From the NCBI GenBank assembly GCA_035641235.1, contig DASQUP010000305.1:1-5870 (forward strand): a DNA stretch of 5,870 nt. Direction: 5' to 3'. The notes beneath the pieces were generated by a model. The model saw nothing but the letters and a program-made list of their open reading frames with translations. It had not been told where the DNA came from and searched no databases. Each line of letters begins with the position of its first letter. Position 1 is the stretch's first letter. The DNA is from DASQUP01 sp035641235. GTDB lineage: Bacteria; Actinomycetota; CADDZG01; WHSQ01. Positions 1 through 5,477 of this stretch are shown in pieces. Made by a program: the position numbers and the translations under genes.

Positions 1-90
1 GTTACGGGCGCGTCAGTGCCGGATGCAAAGCAAAGCGTGTGCAGCGAGTGCTTTACCGGCCGACGTCTGTTTGCCATGCTTGGCTTCCTT

Positions 91-696
91 ATGGGAGTTC
101 ACCGATACCACTTCGTCCATCGCTGGCGCGTCGAGAGCACGCTCGAAGAGATCTCCGAGATCATGACCGACCCCCAAGATCTGCCGCGCTGGTGGCCGGC
201 CGTCTATCTCGAGACGAAAGTCATTAACGAGGGCGACGCGGAGGGTCTGGGCCGCGTGGTGGCGTTCCACACCCGAGGCCGCCTTCCGTACACCCTGCGC
301 TGGACGGGGACGACTGTCGAGACTCGTCATCCGCACGGCTACCGGCTGGAGGCGGCCGGCAATTTCATCGGGGCCGCCGACCTGACGTTCGAACAGGACG
401 GCCCCGTAGTCGAAATAACGTTCGATTGGACCATCGAGGTGGGCAAGAGGCTTCTTCGCTATGGCTCCTATGTGGTGAGGCCACTCCTGGCCAACAACCA
501 CCAGTGGGCGATGCGTATGGGGGAACGGAGCCTGCAGCTCGAGCTCGCCCGGCGGCGCGCACGAACGGACGAGGAGCGAGCCAGTATTCCCCCGCCACCG
601 CCGCCGGTCACGCTTCGCCGCGCGGTTCCCGCCGTCTCGGTGTGCGTCGCTGCGGTCGGCCTGGGGATCGTGGTCCTGCGCGGCGCGCGCGGGTAG
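91..696 (+). CDS. SRPBCC (START/polyketide-cyclase-like) protein with C-terminal membrane anchor
   Basis: This 201-residue protein has a SRPBCC-type helix-grip domain (about residues 4-155). The signature features are an N-terminal strand with aromatic and basic residues (HRYHFVHRWRV), a helix ending in DLPRWWPAV (30-38), a G-x-G turn (GLGRV), the strand LPYTLRWTGT, and a long C-terminal helix after NNHQWAMRMGE (135-145). The family binds hydrophobic ligands such as lipids, sterols or polyketides; the ligand here is unknown. After the domain comes a charged segment, then six consecutive prolines (about 167-172), then a hydrophobic stretch (about 179-196, AVSVCVAAVGLGIVVL) that looks like a single membrane anchor, placing the domain at the membrane. 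I chose ATG 91 because homologous folds begin just before RYHF. ATG 76 and GTG 16 are in-frame alternatives, and none has a convincing Shine-Dalgarno. It is followed after 6 nt by a membrane-protein gene, so the two are probably co-transcribed. The family call is from motif recognition; the specific function is not known. Confidence 0.78.
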   Translation: MGVHRYHFVHRWRVESTLEEISEIMTDPQDLPRWWPAVYLETKVINEGDAEGLGRVVAFHTRGRLPYTLRWTGTTVETRHPHGYRLEAAGNFIGAADLTFEQDGPVVEITFDWTIEVGKRLLRYGSYVVRPLLANNHQWAMRMGERSLQLELARRRARTDEERASIPPPPPPVTLRRAVPAVSVCVAAVGLGIVVLRGARG

Positions 697-702
697 GCAC
701 AC

Positions 703-1536
703 ATGAGCGAGCCGGGCATCTCGAAGCCGCTCGCCGCCGCGCTGATCGGCGCCGGAGTCGCGGTCGCCTACTCGGCCGTTGTGCTCCTGATCGCGCCGGG
801 CGAAACCGATCGGTTCTTCGCGTGGGACATCCAGCCTCCGGCGACGGCCGCGTTCATGGGCTCGTTCTACACAACCGCGATCCCACTCCTGTTCATCCTC
901 GGGAGACCGGGGAGCCCATGGCAGCGCGTCCGTCCCGTGCTCCCGACCCTGATCGTTCTCTCGACCACCATGTCTTTGGCCACCCTGTTGCACACCGACC
1001 GCTTCATATGGTCGAGCCCGGTCGCGTGGGTGTGGTCCGGCCTCTACCTCCTGTACCCGCCGCTGACGGTGATCCTGTACGTGCGGCATGCCCGCCGGGC
1101 GGGCCCGCCCGAGTCGGTCCGCGCCCCTGTGGCGCGAGCCCTGCGCCCTGCGGCTCTTGTGGCGGCCGCTCCCATCGCCGCTCTGGGCGGGGCGCTATTC
1201 GTCGCGCCGGAGCGGACTGCAGGCCTGTGGCCGTGGGAGCTGACCCCCCTGACCGCCAGGGTCGTTGGGGGCTGGCTGCTGTTTCTTGCTGGCGCCTTGG
1301 TCGCGATGGCGAGGCAGCGAGAGTGGTCCGCGATCCGGCTCCTGTTTCCCCAGGCGGCGCTCGTCTTGCTGCTGCTCCTCTGGGGAGCGGCGCGCTTCTC
1401 CGGCGCGCTTGACTGGACACGTCCTGCTGCCCGTCTGTACGTGGGCACGATCGCTTTCTCCCTCGCGGTCACGGCCTGGGTGTTCGTAATCCATGAGCGC
1501 CGGGGCAGGCTCGTCCCAGTAGCCGGCGATCGCTAG
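703..1536 (+). CDS. Uncharacterised 8-TM membrane protein made of two tandem 4-TM repeats
   Basis: This 277-residue integral membrane protein has about eight hydrophobic helices (approx. 10-31, 47-67, 78-97, 106-128, 146-167, 184-203, 211-230, 242-263). I do not recognise a named family. The two halves align with an offset of 137 residues. A31-P32 matches A168-P169; the loop FFAWDIQPPAT (38-48) matches LWPWELTPLTA (175-185); W41, P45 and G53 match W178, P182 and G190. Near the fourth helix of each half, FIWSSP (101-106) matches LDWTRP (236-241). This gives a repeated motif W-[DE]-[IL]-x-P followed by a helix starting near a Gly. An even number of helices per repeat would give both copies the same membrane orientation. 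The start is ATG 703 with only a weak AGG upstream. It lies 6 nt after the SRPBCC gene, suggesting co-transcription and possibly a shared lipid-related or envelope task (inference). Role and substrate are unknown; the gene itself is well supported by clean reading frame and hydrophobic pattern. Confidence 0.85.
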   Translation: MSEPGISKPLAAALIGAGVAVAYSAVVLLIAPGETDRFFAWDIQPPATAAFMGSFYTTAIPLLFILGRPGSPWQRVRPVLPTLIVLSTTMSLATLLHTDRFIWSSPVAWVWSGLYLLYPPLTVILYVRHARRAGPPESVRAPVARALRPAALVAAAPIAALGGALFVAPERTAGLWPWELTPLTARVVGGWLLFLAGALVAMARQREWSAIRLLFPQAALVLLLLLWGAARFSGALDWTRPAARLYVGTIAFSLAVTAWVFVIHERRGRLVPVAGDR

Positions 1537-1562
1537 CGGCCGGTGATTGATGGCGCCAAACC

Positions 1563-1601
1563 GTCTGCTGTGGTGCCCGGATACCGGGAATGACGGCAGA
1601 C
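1563..1601. terminator. Nested hairpin between convergent genes, probable bidirectional terminator
   Basis: The outer stem pairs 1563-1571 with 1593-1601 (core GTCTGC/GCAGAC, nine pairs including one G-T wobble). After a small internal loop, an inner stem pairs CCCGG (1576-1580) with CCGGG (1584-1588) around a 3-nt ATA loop. It sits in the 71-nt gap between the stop codons of the membrane-protein gene and serS, where a terminator serving both strands is expected. There is no real T-tract: the serS-direction side has only GGTTTGG. It may therefore be a U-less terminator or an mRNA 3'-end stabiliser. Confidence 0.65.
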
Positions 1602-1607
1602 CGTTCG

Positions 1608-2867
1608 CTACGGCGGCGTCAGTACATTGAACCCCGTGTAGGGCCGCAACGCCTCGGGGATCGACACACTTCCATCCGCACGCTGGTGGTTCTCGAGCAG
1701 AGCAACGATCGTCCGGCCCACTGCGCACGCCGTCCCATTCAACGTGTGAACGAGTTGCGCGCTGCCACCTGATCGGAACCGCACGCCCAACCGGCGCGCC
1801 TGATAGTCGGTTGCGTTTGTCGCGGAGGTCAGCTCGAGGTACCGGCTCGCGCTGGGCAGCCACGCCTCGTTGTCAACCTTCTTCGCGGCCGAAGAGCCCA
1901 GATCCCCGGCGCACATCACAAGCACCCTGTAGGGAATCTCGAGAGCCTGCAGGATCTTCTCCTGGTTGGTTCGTATCGCCGCAAGCTCGTCCCACGAGTC
2001 GTCTGGGTGAGTGAACGAGAACTGCTCCACCTTGTCGAACTGGTGAACCCGGATGAGTCCCTTCGTCTCCTTACCGTAGGTACCGGCCTCGCGGCGAAAG
2101 CAGGACGAGAAGCCCGCATACCGAACCGGTAGATCCGACTCGGGCAGGATCTCGTCGGCATGCATCGAGGCGAGCGCGACCTCCGACGTTCCAATCAGGA
2201 ACAAGTCGTCGCGCTCCACTTTGTAGAACTCATGCTCCTCCGCCGGAAGGAACCCGGTTCCGTACATAGCTTGCTCACGGACGAGCACCGGCGACACAAC
2301 CGGCTTGAAGCCGCGGCCGGAAAGGAAGTCGACGGTGAAGCGCACCAGTGCTAGTTCCAGAAGTACTCCCTGTCCCATCAGGTAGACGAAGCGGCTCCCC
2401 GACGTCTTCGCCGCGCGTTCGGAGTCGAAGATCCGCAGACGCTCACCCAGAGCGACATGGTCGAGCGGCTCGAAGTCGAATTGAGCGCGCTCGCCGTGCT
2501 CGCGCTCCACGACGTTCTCGGCCTCGGTCAGCCCATCCGGTACCGACTCATGTGGCAGGTTCGGGAGGTACGAGGCCGCCTTGTCGATTTCCGCCGACGC
2601 TGCCTCCAGCTCCGGCTCCAACGACTTGATGCGCTCGGCGAGCTCCTTCGCACCCGCGATCGCCGCGGGACGATCCTCGGGTGCGGCGAGCCCGATCGCC
2701 TTCGATGCCTTGTTGTGTTCGGCGCGCAGCCCCTCAACCTCGCTGAGGATGTCCCTGTATCTCTTGTCGAGCTCAACCACTTGGTCGAGCCCTTCAACTC
2801 CTCCGCGGCGGTCGTACGCGGACTTCACCGCGTCGAGGTTCTCGCGCAGAAGCCTGAGGTCTATCAA
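1608..2867 (-). CDS. serS: Seryl-tRNA synthetase (SerRS)
   Basis: The enzyme charges tRNA-Ser (and tRNA-Sec where present) with serine using ATP in the cytoplasm (EC 6.1.1.11). The 419 residues are full length for bacterial SerRS. The N-terminal two-helix coiled-coil arm that grips the tRNA long variable arm spans about residues 28-100, rich in Glu, Lys and Ala. The class II catalytic core follows. Motif 1 lies around 186-196 (FKPVVSPVLV). GTSEVALASMHADEIL (226-241) precedes motif 2 (253-281, with FRREAGTYGKETKG and RVHQFDKVE). EAWLPS (334-339) lies in the core, and motif 3 is at about 377-393 (NGTACAVGRT). The usual NC-x-[DT]-F-Q-A-R-R segment reads NATDYQARR, a conservative oddity. The start is TTG: the same frame has a TAG four codons upstream and the next Met is residue 164, so TTG 2867 is the only start that keeps the N-terminus. 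AGGGGG just upstream is its ribosome site. It is the second gene of an operon after the DUF4446 gene. Confidence 0.97.
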   Translation of the reverse strand: MIDLRLLRENLDAVKSAYDRRGGVEGLDQVVELDKRYRDILSEVEGLRAEHNKASKAIGLAAPEDRPAAIAGAKELAERIKSLEPELEAASAEIDKAASYLPNLPHESVPDGLTEAENVVEREHGERAQFDFEPLDHVALGERLRIFDSERAAKTSGSRFVYLMGQGVLLELALVRFTVDFLSGRGFKPVVSPVLVREQAMYGTGFLPAEEHEFYKVERDDLFLIGTSEVALASMHADEILPESDLPVRYAGFSSCFRREAGTYGKETKGLIRVHQFDKVEQFSFTHPDDSWDELAAIRTNQEKILQALEIPYRVLVMCAGDLGSSAAKKVDNEAWLPSASRYLELTSATNATDYQARRLGVRFRSGGSAQLVHTLNGTACAVGRTIVALLENHQRADGSVSIPEALRPYTGFNVLTPP

Positions 2868-2880
2868 CGCGGCCCCCTAT
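2868..2880 (-). promoter_or_regulatory. Ribosome binding site for the TTG-started serS
   Basis: On the minus strand the sequence ATAGGGGGCCGCG runs directly into the TTG start. The AGGGGG core is a good Shine-Dalgarno match placed about 5 nt from the start. Its first bases overlap the TAG stop of the upstream DUF4446 gene, so termination there and serS initiation are likely coupled. The strong site supports the non-ATG start. Confidence 0.7.
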
Positions 2881-3398
2881 CGTGAAATGACCTGGTCGGT
2901 GCCGCGCCCGCTTTTGGCCACTGCGCCGGCAATGGCCTCGCCTTCTTCGTCCGAGAGGTTGTGGTCTGAGTTGAGATTGCGTATTGGCTTTGCGTACGTG
3001 CGCGTTTCGGTTCGCCCGTTGATCGACGTGATAACGAGTCCATTGCCGTGATCGTCGAGCAGCGCCGCGGAAAACGAAAGCCGGCCGCCCATGTCCTCGA
3101 ACGCGTCGTAGCGGACGAGATGGAAATTCTGGAGTGCGTACCGATCCTGCTCTGCGAGGCGCTCCGCTTCGGCCACGATCCCGTCGGATCGTTTGTGGAG
3201 TTCGTCCATCTTGCGCGCCCACGAGCCGAGCAGTGCCGCGAGATCGCGCTGGCCACTCTCACCACGAATCGTCAGCAGGTCGCGCCGGATGCGCCGCAAT
3301 CGCAACCCAAGGAAAACGACCACCAAAAGGGCTAATACGGTGACCCCCGCCACCACGGCGAGGGCCAGGGTCAGCTGTTCGACTGTCAGATCAGGCAC
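2877..3398 (-). CDS. DUF4446 family membrane-anchored protein
   Basis: This 173-residue protein has one N-terminal membrane helix (about 9-33, rich in Leu, Val and Ala) followed at once by a basic cluster (RLRRIRR), predicting a cytoplasmic C-terminal domain. A probable coiled coil follows (about 50-88), then the conserved domain: VRYDAFEDMGGRLSFSAALLD (95-115, key residues Y97, F100, G104, G105, S108), NGLVITSINGR (119-129) and the Y-A-K-P-I block (135-139), ending in a short acidic helix LSDEEGEAI. This pattern is the DUF4446 family, found in Firmicutes and Actinobacteria; I know of no defined biochemical role. The start GTG 3398 has AGGA about 9 nt upstream, and the only nearby ATG (3408) is out of frame and stops after five codons. 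It is the first gene of the serS operon and is transcribed divergently from larB. Confidence 0.9.
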   Translation of the reverse strand: MPDLTVEQLTLALAVVAGVTVLALLVVVFLGLRLRRIRRDLLTIRGESGQRDLAALLGSWARKMDELHKRSDGIVAEAERLAEQDRYALQNFHLVRYDAFEDMGGRLSFSAALLDDHGNGLVITSINGRTETRTYAKPIRNLNSDHNLSDEEGEAIAGAVAKSGRGTDQVISR

Positions 3399-3406
3399 GG
3401 TGGGTC

Positions 3407-3412
3407 ATCCTA
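3407..3412 (-). promoter_or_regulatory. Candidate -10 element for the DUF4446-serS operon
   Basis: The minus strand reads TAGGAT, fitting the TAnnnT bacterial -10 pattern, with 8 nt between it and the GTG start at 3398. Transcription beginning about 7 nt downstream would give an almost leaderless mRNA. The same bases also contain the AGGA that could act as a Shine-Dalgarno if transcription starts further upstream, so the two readings compete. No good -35 was found. Confidence 0.4.
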
Positions 3413-3416
3413 CACT
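3411..3416 (+). promoter_or_regulatory. Candidate -10 element for larBC (leaderless)
   Basis: TACACT matches TAnnnT and ends 6 nt before the larB ATG (3423). The first transcribed base would fall at or next to the A of ATG, as in leaderless genes common in Actinobacteria. Consistent with this, larB has no Shine-Dalgarno. A clear -35 is not visible; CTGTCA at 3383-3388 matches TTGACA at four of six positions but is too far away (22 nt). Confidence 0.5.
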
Positions 3417-3422
3417 GACGCC

Positions 3423-4178
3423 ATGCGCCCCGAAGAGGTAAAGGCCCTGCTCACCGACATGACCGCGGGCAACGCGAGTGTCGACGATGTCCTCCAAGCG
3501 CTGCGCCGAGTCCCCATCGAGAACCTCGGTTTTGCGCAACTCGACACACATCGGGAACTCCGCCAAGGGATGCCCGAAGCCGTCTACGCAGAAGGTAAAA
3601 AGCCGGAGCAGGTTCTGGCGATTGCAGCCCGGCTGCTGGAGACCACGACGGGGCCGGTGCTCATTACTCGGGTCACACCCGAGACCACAACCGCACTCCT
3701 CGATGAGTTCCCGGGCGCGGTTAGCCACCGAGAGGCGCGGTTGGTCGTCCTTCGCAGCGAGGCGCCGGCCACGCTGGGATCGGTCGCCGTGGTGAGTGCC
3801 GGAACCTCCGACCTACCGGTTGCTCAGGAGGCTGCATACACTGCGCAGGCTTTGGGCGCCTCCGTCGAGGCGGTAACCGACGTCGGAGTAGCCGGAGTCC
3901 ACCGCATCCTTTCGGTCCAGGATCGCCTACACGATGCAGATGTTGTGATCGTTGTGGCCGGTATGGAGGGAGCACTGGCGAGCCTCGTGGGAGGGATCTC
4001 GTCCGCCCCCGTTATCGCAGTTCCGACGAGCGTCGGCTACGGCGCCAGCTTCGAGGGCCTCGCTGCTCTATTGGCCATGCTCAACTCCTGCGCGGCAGGC
4101 GTAACCGTTGTGAACATCGACAACGGATTCGGGGCAGCGGCCGCTGCAATCCGTTTGCTCCGGAAGATCCATAGGTGA
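3423..4178 (+). CDS. larB: LarB, nickel-pincer cofactor synthesis carboxylase/hydrolase
   Basis: LarB carboxylates the pyridine ring of nicotinic acid adenine dinucleotide at C5 and hydrolyses it to release AMP, giving P2CMN, the first intermediate of the nickel-pincer nucleotide (NPN) cofactor. The 251 residues match the family length. The N-terminal region carries the family block LGFAQLDTHRELRQGMPEAV (35-54). The C-terminal part is a PurE-like (AIR carboxylase) domain: SAGTSDLPVAQEAA (125-138), DVGVAGVHRIL (153-163), VVAGMEGALASLVGG (177-191), PVIAVPTSVGYGASF (196-210) and LNSCAAGVTVVNIDNGFGA (220-238). Cys223 and Glu182 fit the cysteine that forms the transient pyridine adduct and the glutamate used in hydrolysis in Lactobacillus plantarum LarB (recalled as Cys221 and Glu180, the same 41-residue spacing). 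It appears leaderless. Its stop overlaps the larC start by 4 nt, so LarB and LarC are translationally coupled. Confidence 0.96.
   Translation: MRPEEVKALLTDMTAGNASVDDVLQALRRVPIENLGFAQLDTHRELRQGMPEAVYAEGKKPEQVLAIAARLLETTTGPVLITRVTPETTTALLDEFPGAVSHREARLVVLRSEAPATLGSVAVVSAGTSDLPVAQEAAYTAQALGASVEAVTDVGVAGVHRILSVQDRLHDADVVIVVAGMEGALASLVGGISSAPVIAVPTSVGYGASFEGLAALLAMLNSCAAGVTVVNIDNGFGAAAAAIRLLRKIHR
4162..4178 (+). promoter_or_regulatory. larC: larC ribosome site and larB/larC stop-start overlap
   Basis: GGAAG (4162-4166) lies 8 nt before the larC GTG start (4175). The start overlaps the larB TGA in GTGA, a typical arrangement for coupled translation. This site decides the larC start: the protein then begins MTVLYFDCFSG, exactly where the family N-terminus is expected. 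Confidence 0.75.
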
Positions 4179-5335
4179 CGGTCCTCTACTTCGACTGCTT
4201 TTCAGGCGCCGCCGGCGACATGATCCTCGGCGCATTGATCGATGCCGGCGCTCCGCAGAACGATGTGAGAAAGGCGCTCGAATCACTGGGAATCGAGGGG
4301 TGGACGCTCACCGTTAACGAGGTACGCCGGGCAGGCCTGAGAGCCAAACACGCCGACGTTGCGATCGAGCTGCCGGAGCCCCCGCGCACCTATCCCGACA
4401 TCGTTTCGATCATCGAGCACGCCCCCCTGTCCGAACCCGTGATGAGCCGTTCCCTCGAAACGTTCAGGGTGATGGCCGAGGCGGAGGCAGCGGTTCATGG
4501 AGTTCCACCCGACCGGGTGCACCTCCACGAAGTCGGAATGACCGATGCGCTTGTAGACGTAGTGGGCTCGAGCGCCGCGATCGAGTACTTCCGGCCCTCG
4601 TTGATCGCGTGTTCCCCCATCGCCACGGGAACCGGTTGGGTCCGCACGGACGACGGCGAACTCCCTCTGCCCGCGCCGGCAGTCGCGGAGCTGCTGCGCG
4701 GCGCGCCGCTCTACGGCACGAGCAGCAGCGAACTCGTCACGCCGACCGGCGCGGCCATTCTGCGATCGGCCTGTGACATCTTCGGAGCGCTTCCTCCGAT
4801 GACGGTGGAACACATCGGCTACGGAGCCGGCACACGCGACTCCGAGCGCCCCAACGTGCTGCGGGTCCTGATCGGAGATGATGTGGCAGATCCACAAACG
4901 GCGCTGCTCATTGAAACGAACATCGATGACTCCACCCCTGAGGCACTTGCATTCGTGGTCGAGCGGCTACTCGAATCCGGCGCGCACGACGCATGGGCGA
5001 CACCGATTGTTATGAAGAAGGGGCGGTCTGCGGTGACGCTGTCGGTGCTTTGCGACCCGGCGGCGCGCTCCCGATTGGAAGAGATCCTGTTTGCCGAGAC
5101 CACCACCATAGGGACGCGCGCCGCATTCGCCACCCGAAGAGTCCTTCCACGCGAGACGGTGACGGTGATGGTCCTCGGGCACGATGTTCGAGTGAAAGTT
5201 GCGCGCAGCGGCGGACGTGTCGTAACCGTCGCACCGGAATTCGAGGATGCGCGCGGCGCGGCACGCGCTACCGGCAGGCCGCTGAAGGAGATCTACGCGC
5301 TCGCGATCCGCGCCGCCGAAAACCGAGTGGAATGA
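4175..5335 (+). CDS. larC: LarC, nickel insertase for the nickel-pincer nucleotide cofactor
   Basis: LarC is the CTP-dependent metallocyclase that inserts nickel into the sulfurated precursor (P2TMN) to finish the NPN cofactor of LarA-type racemases/epimerases. The 386 residues cover the whole family. Blocks are YFDCFSGAAGDMILGALIDAG (5-25), the metal-type motif VHLHEVGMTDALVDVVG (115-131), PLPAPAVAELL (164-174), TPTGAAIL (189-196), ETNIDDSTPEALAFVVERL (247-265), a Lys/Arg block around KKGR (281-284), ETTTIGTRAAF (308-318) and the C-terminal PEFEDAR (354-360), the later ones belonging to the CTP-binding half. In L. plantarum the two halves are joined by a programmed frameshift; here they lie in one uninterrupted frame. 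The usual HG before P-x-P-A-P reads D160-G161, an unusual substitution. No His-rich insertion is present. The start is GTG with a fair Shine-Dalgarno. No larE follows: the next gene is convergent. Confidence 0.96.
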   Translation: MTVLYFDCFSGAAGDMILGALIDAGAPQNDVRKALESLGIEGWTLTVNEVRRAGLRAKHADVAIELPEPPRTYPDIVSIIEHAPLSEPVMSRSLETFRVMAEAEAAVHGVPPDRVHLHEVGMTDALVDVVGSSAAIEYFRPSLIACSPIATGTGWVRTDDGELPLPAPAVAELLRGAPLYGTSSSELVTPTGAAILRSACDIFGALPPMTVEHIGYGAGTRDSERPNVLRVLIGDDVADPQTALLIETNIDDSTPEALAFVVERLLESGAHDAWATPIVMKKGRSAVTLSVLCDPAARSRLEEILFAETTTIGTRAAFATRRVLPRETVTVMVLGHDVRVKVARSGGRVVTVAPEFEDARGAARATGRPLKEIYALAIRAAENRVE

Positions 5336-5350
5336 CTTGAGATGTTAATG

Positions 5351-5419
5351 GAGCACCAACTGTCGGCGTTCATCTAGCATCTCGGCGCGCCGCCGCGCCC
5401 CTTCGGGCCGCTGGTGCTC
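5351..5419. terminator. Inverted repeat with GC-rich interior between convergent genes, possible terminator
   Basis: GAGCACCA (5351-5358) is perfectly complementary to TGGTGCTC (5412-5419). The 53-nt interior contains smaller pairings such as GCCC/GGGC at 5397-5408 and the palindrome GGCGCGCC (5384-5391). The position, just after larC and facing osmC, suits transcription termination for both. No T-tract follows on either strand and the loop is long, so this could equally be another structured or chance element. A further weak stem, CCGACG/CGTCGG (5427-5432 with 5450-5455), lies beside it. Confidence 0.35.
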
Positions 5420-5471
5420 AAGGCGTCCGACGTCCCGCAGGATCGCCCGCGTCGGGGTGTCGCCGCGCCCC
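5391..5471. repeat. 11-bp direct repeat in the larC-osmC gap
   Basis: CGCCGCGCCCC occurs at 5391-5401 and again at 5461-5471, exactly 70 bp apart, with no extension on either side. The surroundings are very GC-rich, so a chance origin is quite possible, and no function is assigned. Confidence 0.4.
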
Positions 5472-5477
5472 GGGACG

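Noticed and set aside
52..80. A possible promoter for the SRPBCC gene: TTTACC at 52-57 and CATGCT at 75-80 with 17-bp spacing.
   Set aside because: The -10 matches the consensus at only three of six positions and lacks the first T. The true translation start is uncertain, so a promoter call is not supported.
13..1089. A 358-codon open frame on the minus strand opposite the SRPBCC and membrane-protein genes.
   Set aside because: Its composition is dominated by Arg, Gly, Ala, His and Asp with no recognisable domain. It is a GC-rich antisense shadow of two genes whose plus-strand frames carry clear fold and membrane signals.
1195..1863. A minus-strand open frame spanning the membrane gene end, the terminator and the serS end.
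   Set aside because: It crosses two convergent genes and a hairpin, has no domain signal and overlaps the well-supported SerRS C-terminus in another frame.
3175..3192. A perfect 7-bp hairpin, ACGATCC-CGTC-GGATCGT.
   Set aside because: It lies inside the DUF4446 coding region in a coiled-coil segment, and such short stems are expected by chance in GC-rich DNA.
4283..4897. A 204-codon minus-strand frame inside larC.
   Set aside because: It is antisense to highly conserved LarC motifs, rich in Arg, Gly and His, with no recognisable family.
4175..5335. A programmed frameshift in larC, as in Lactobacillus plantarum larC1/larC2.
   Set aside because: The reading frame is continuous through all N- and C-terminal motifs, so no frameshift is needed.
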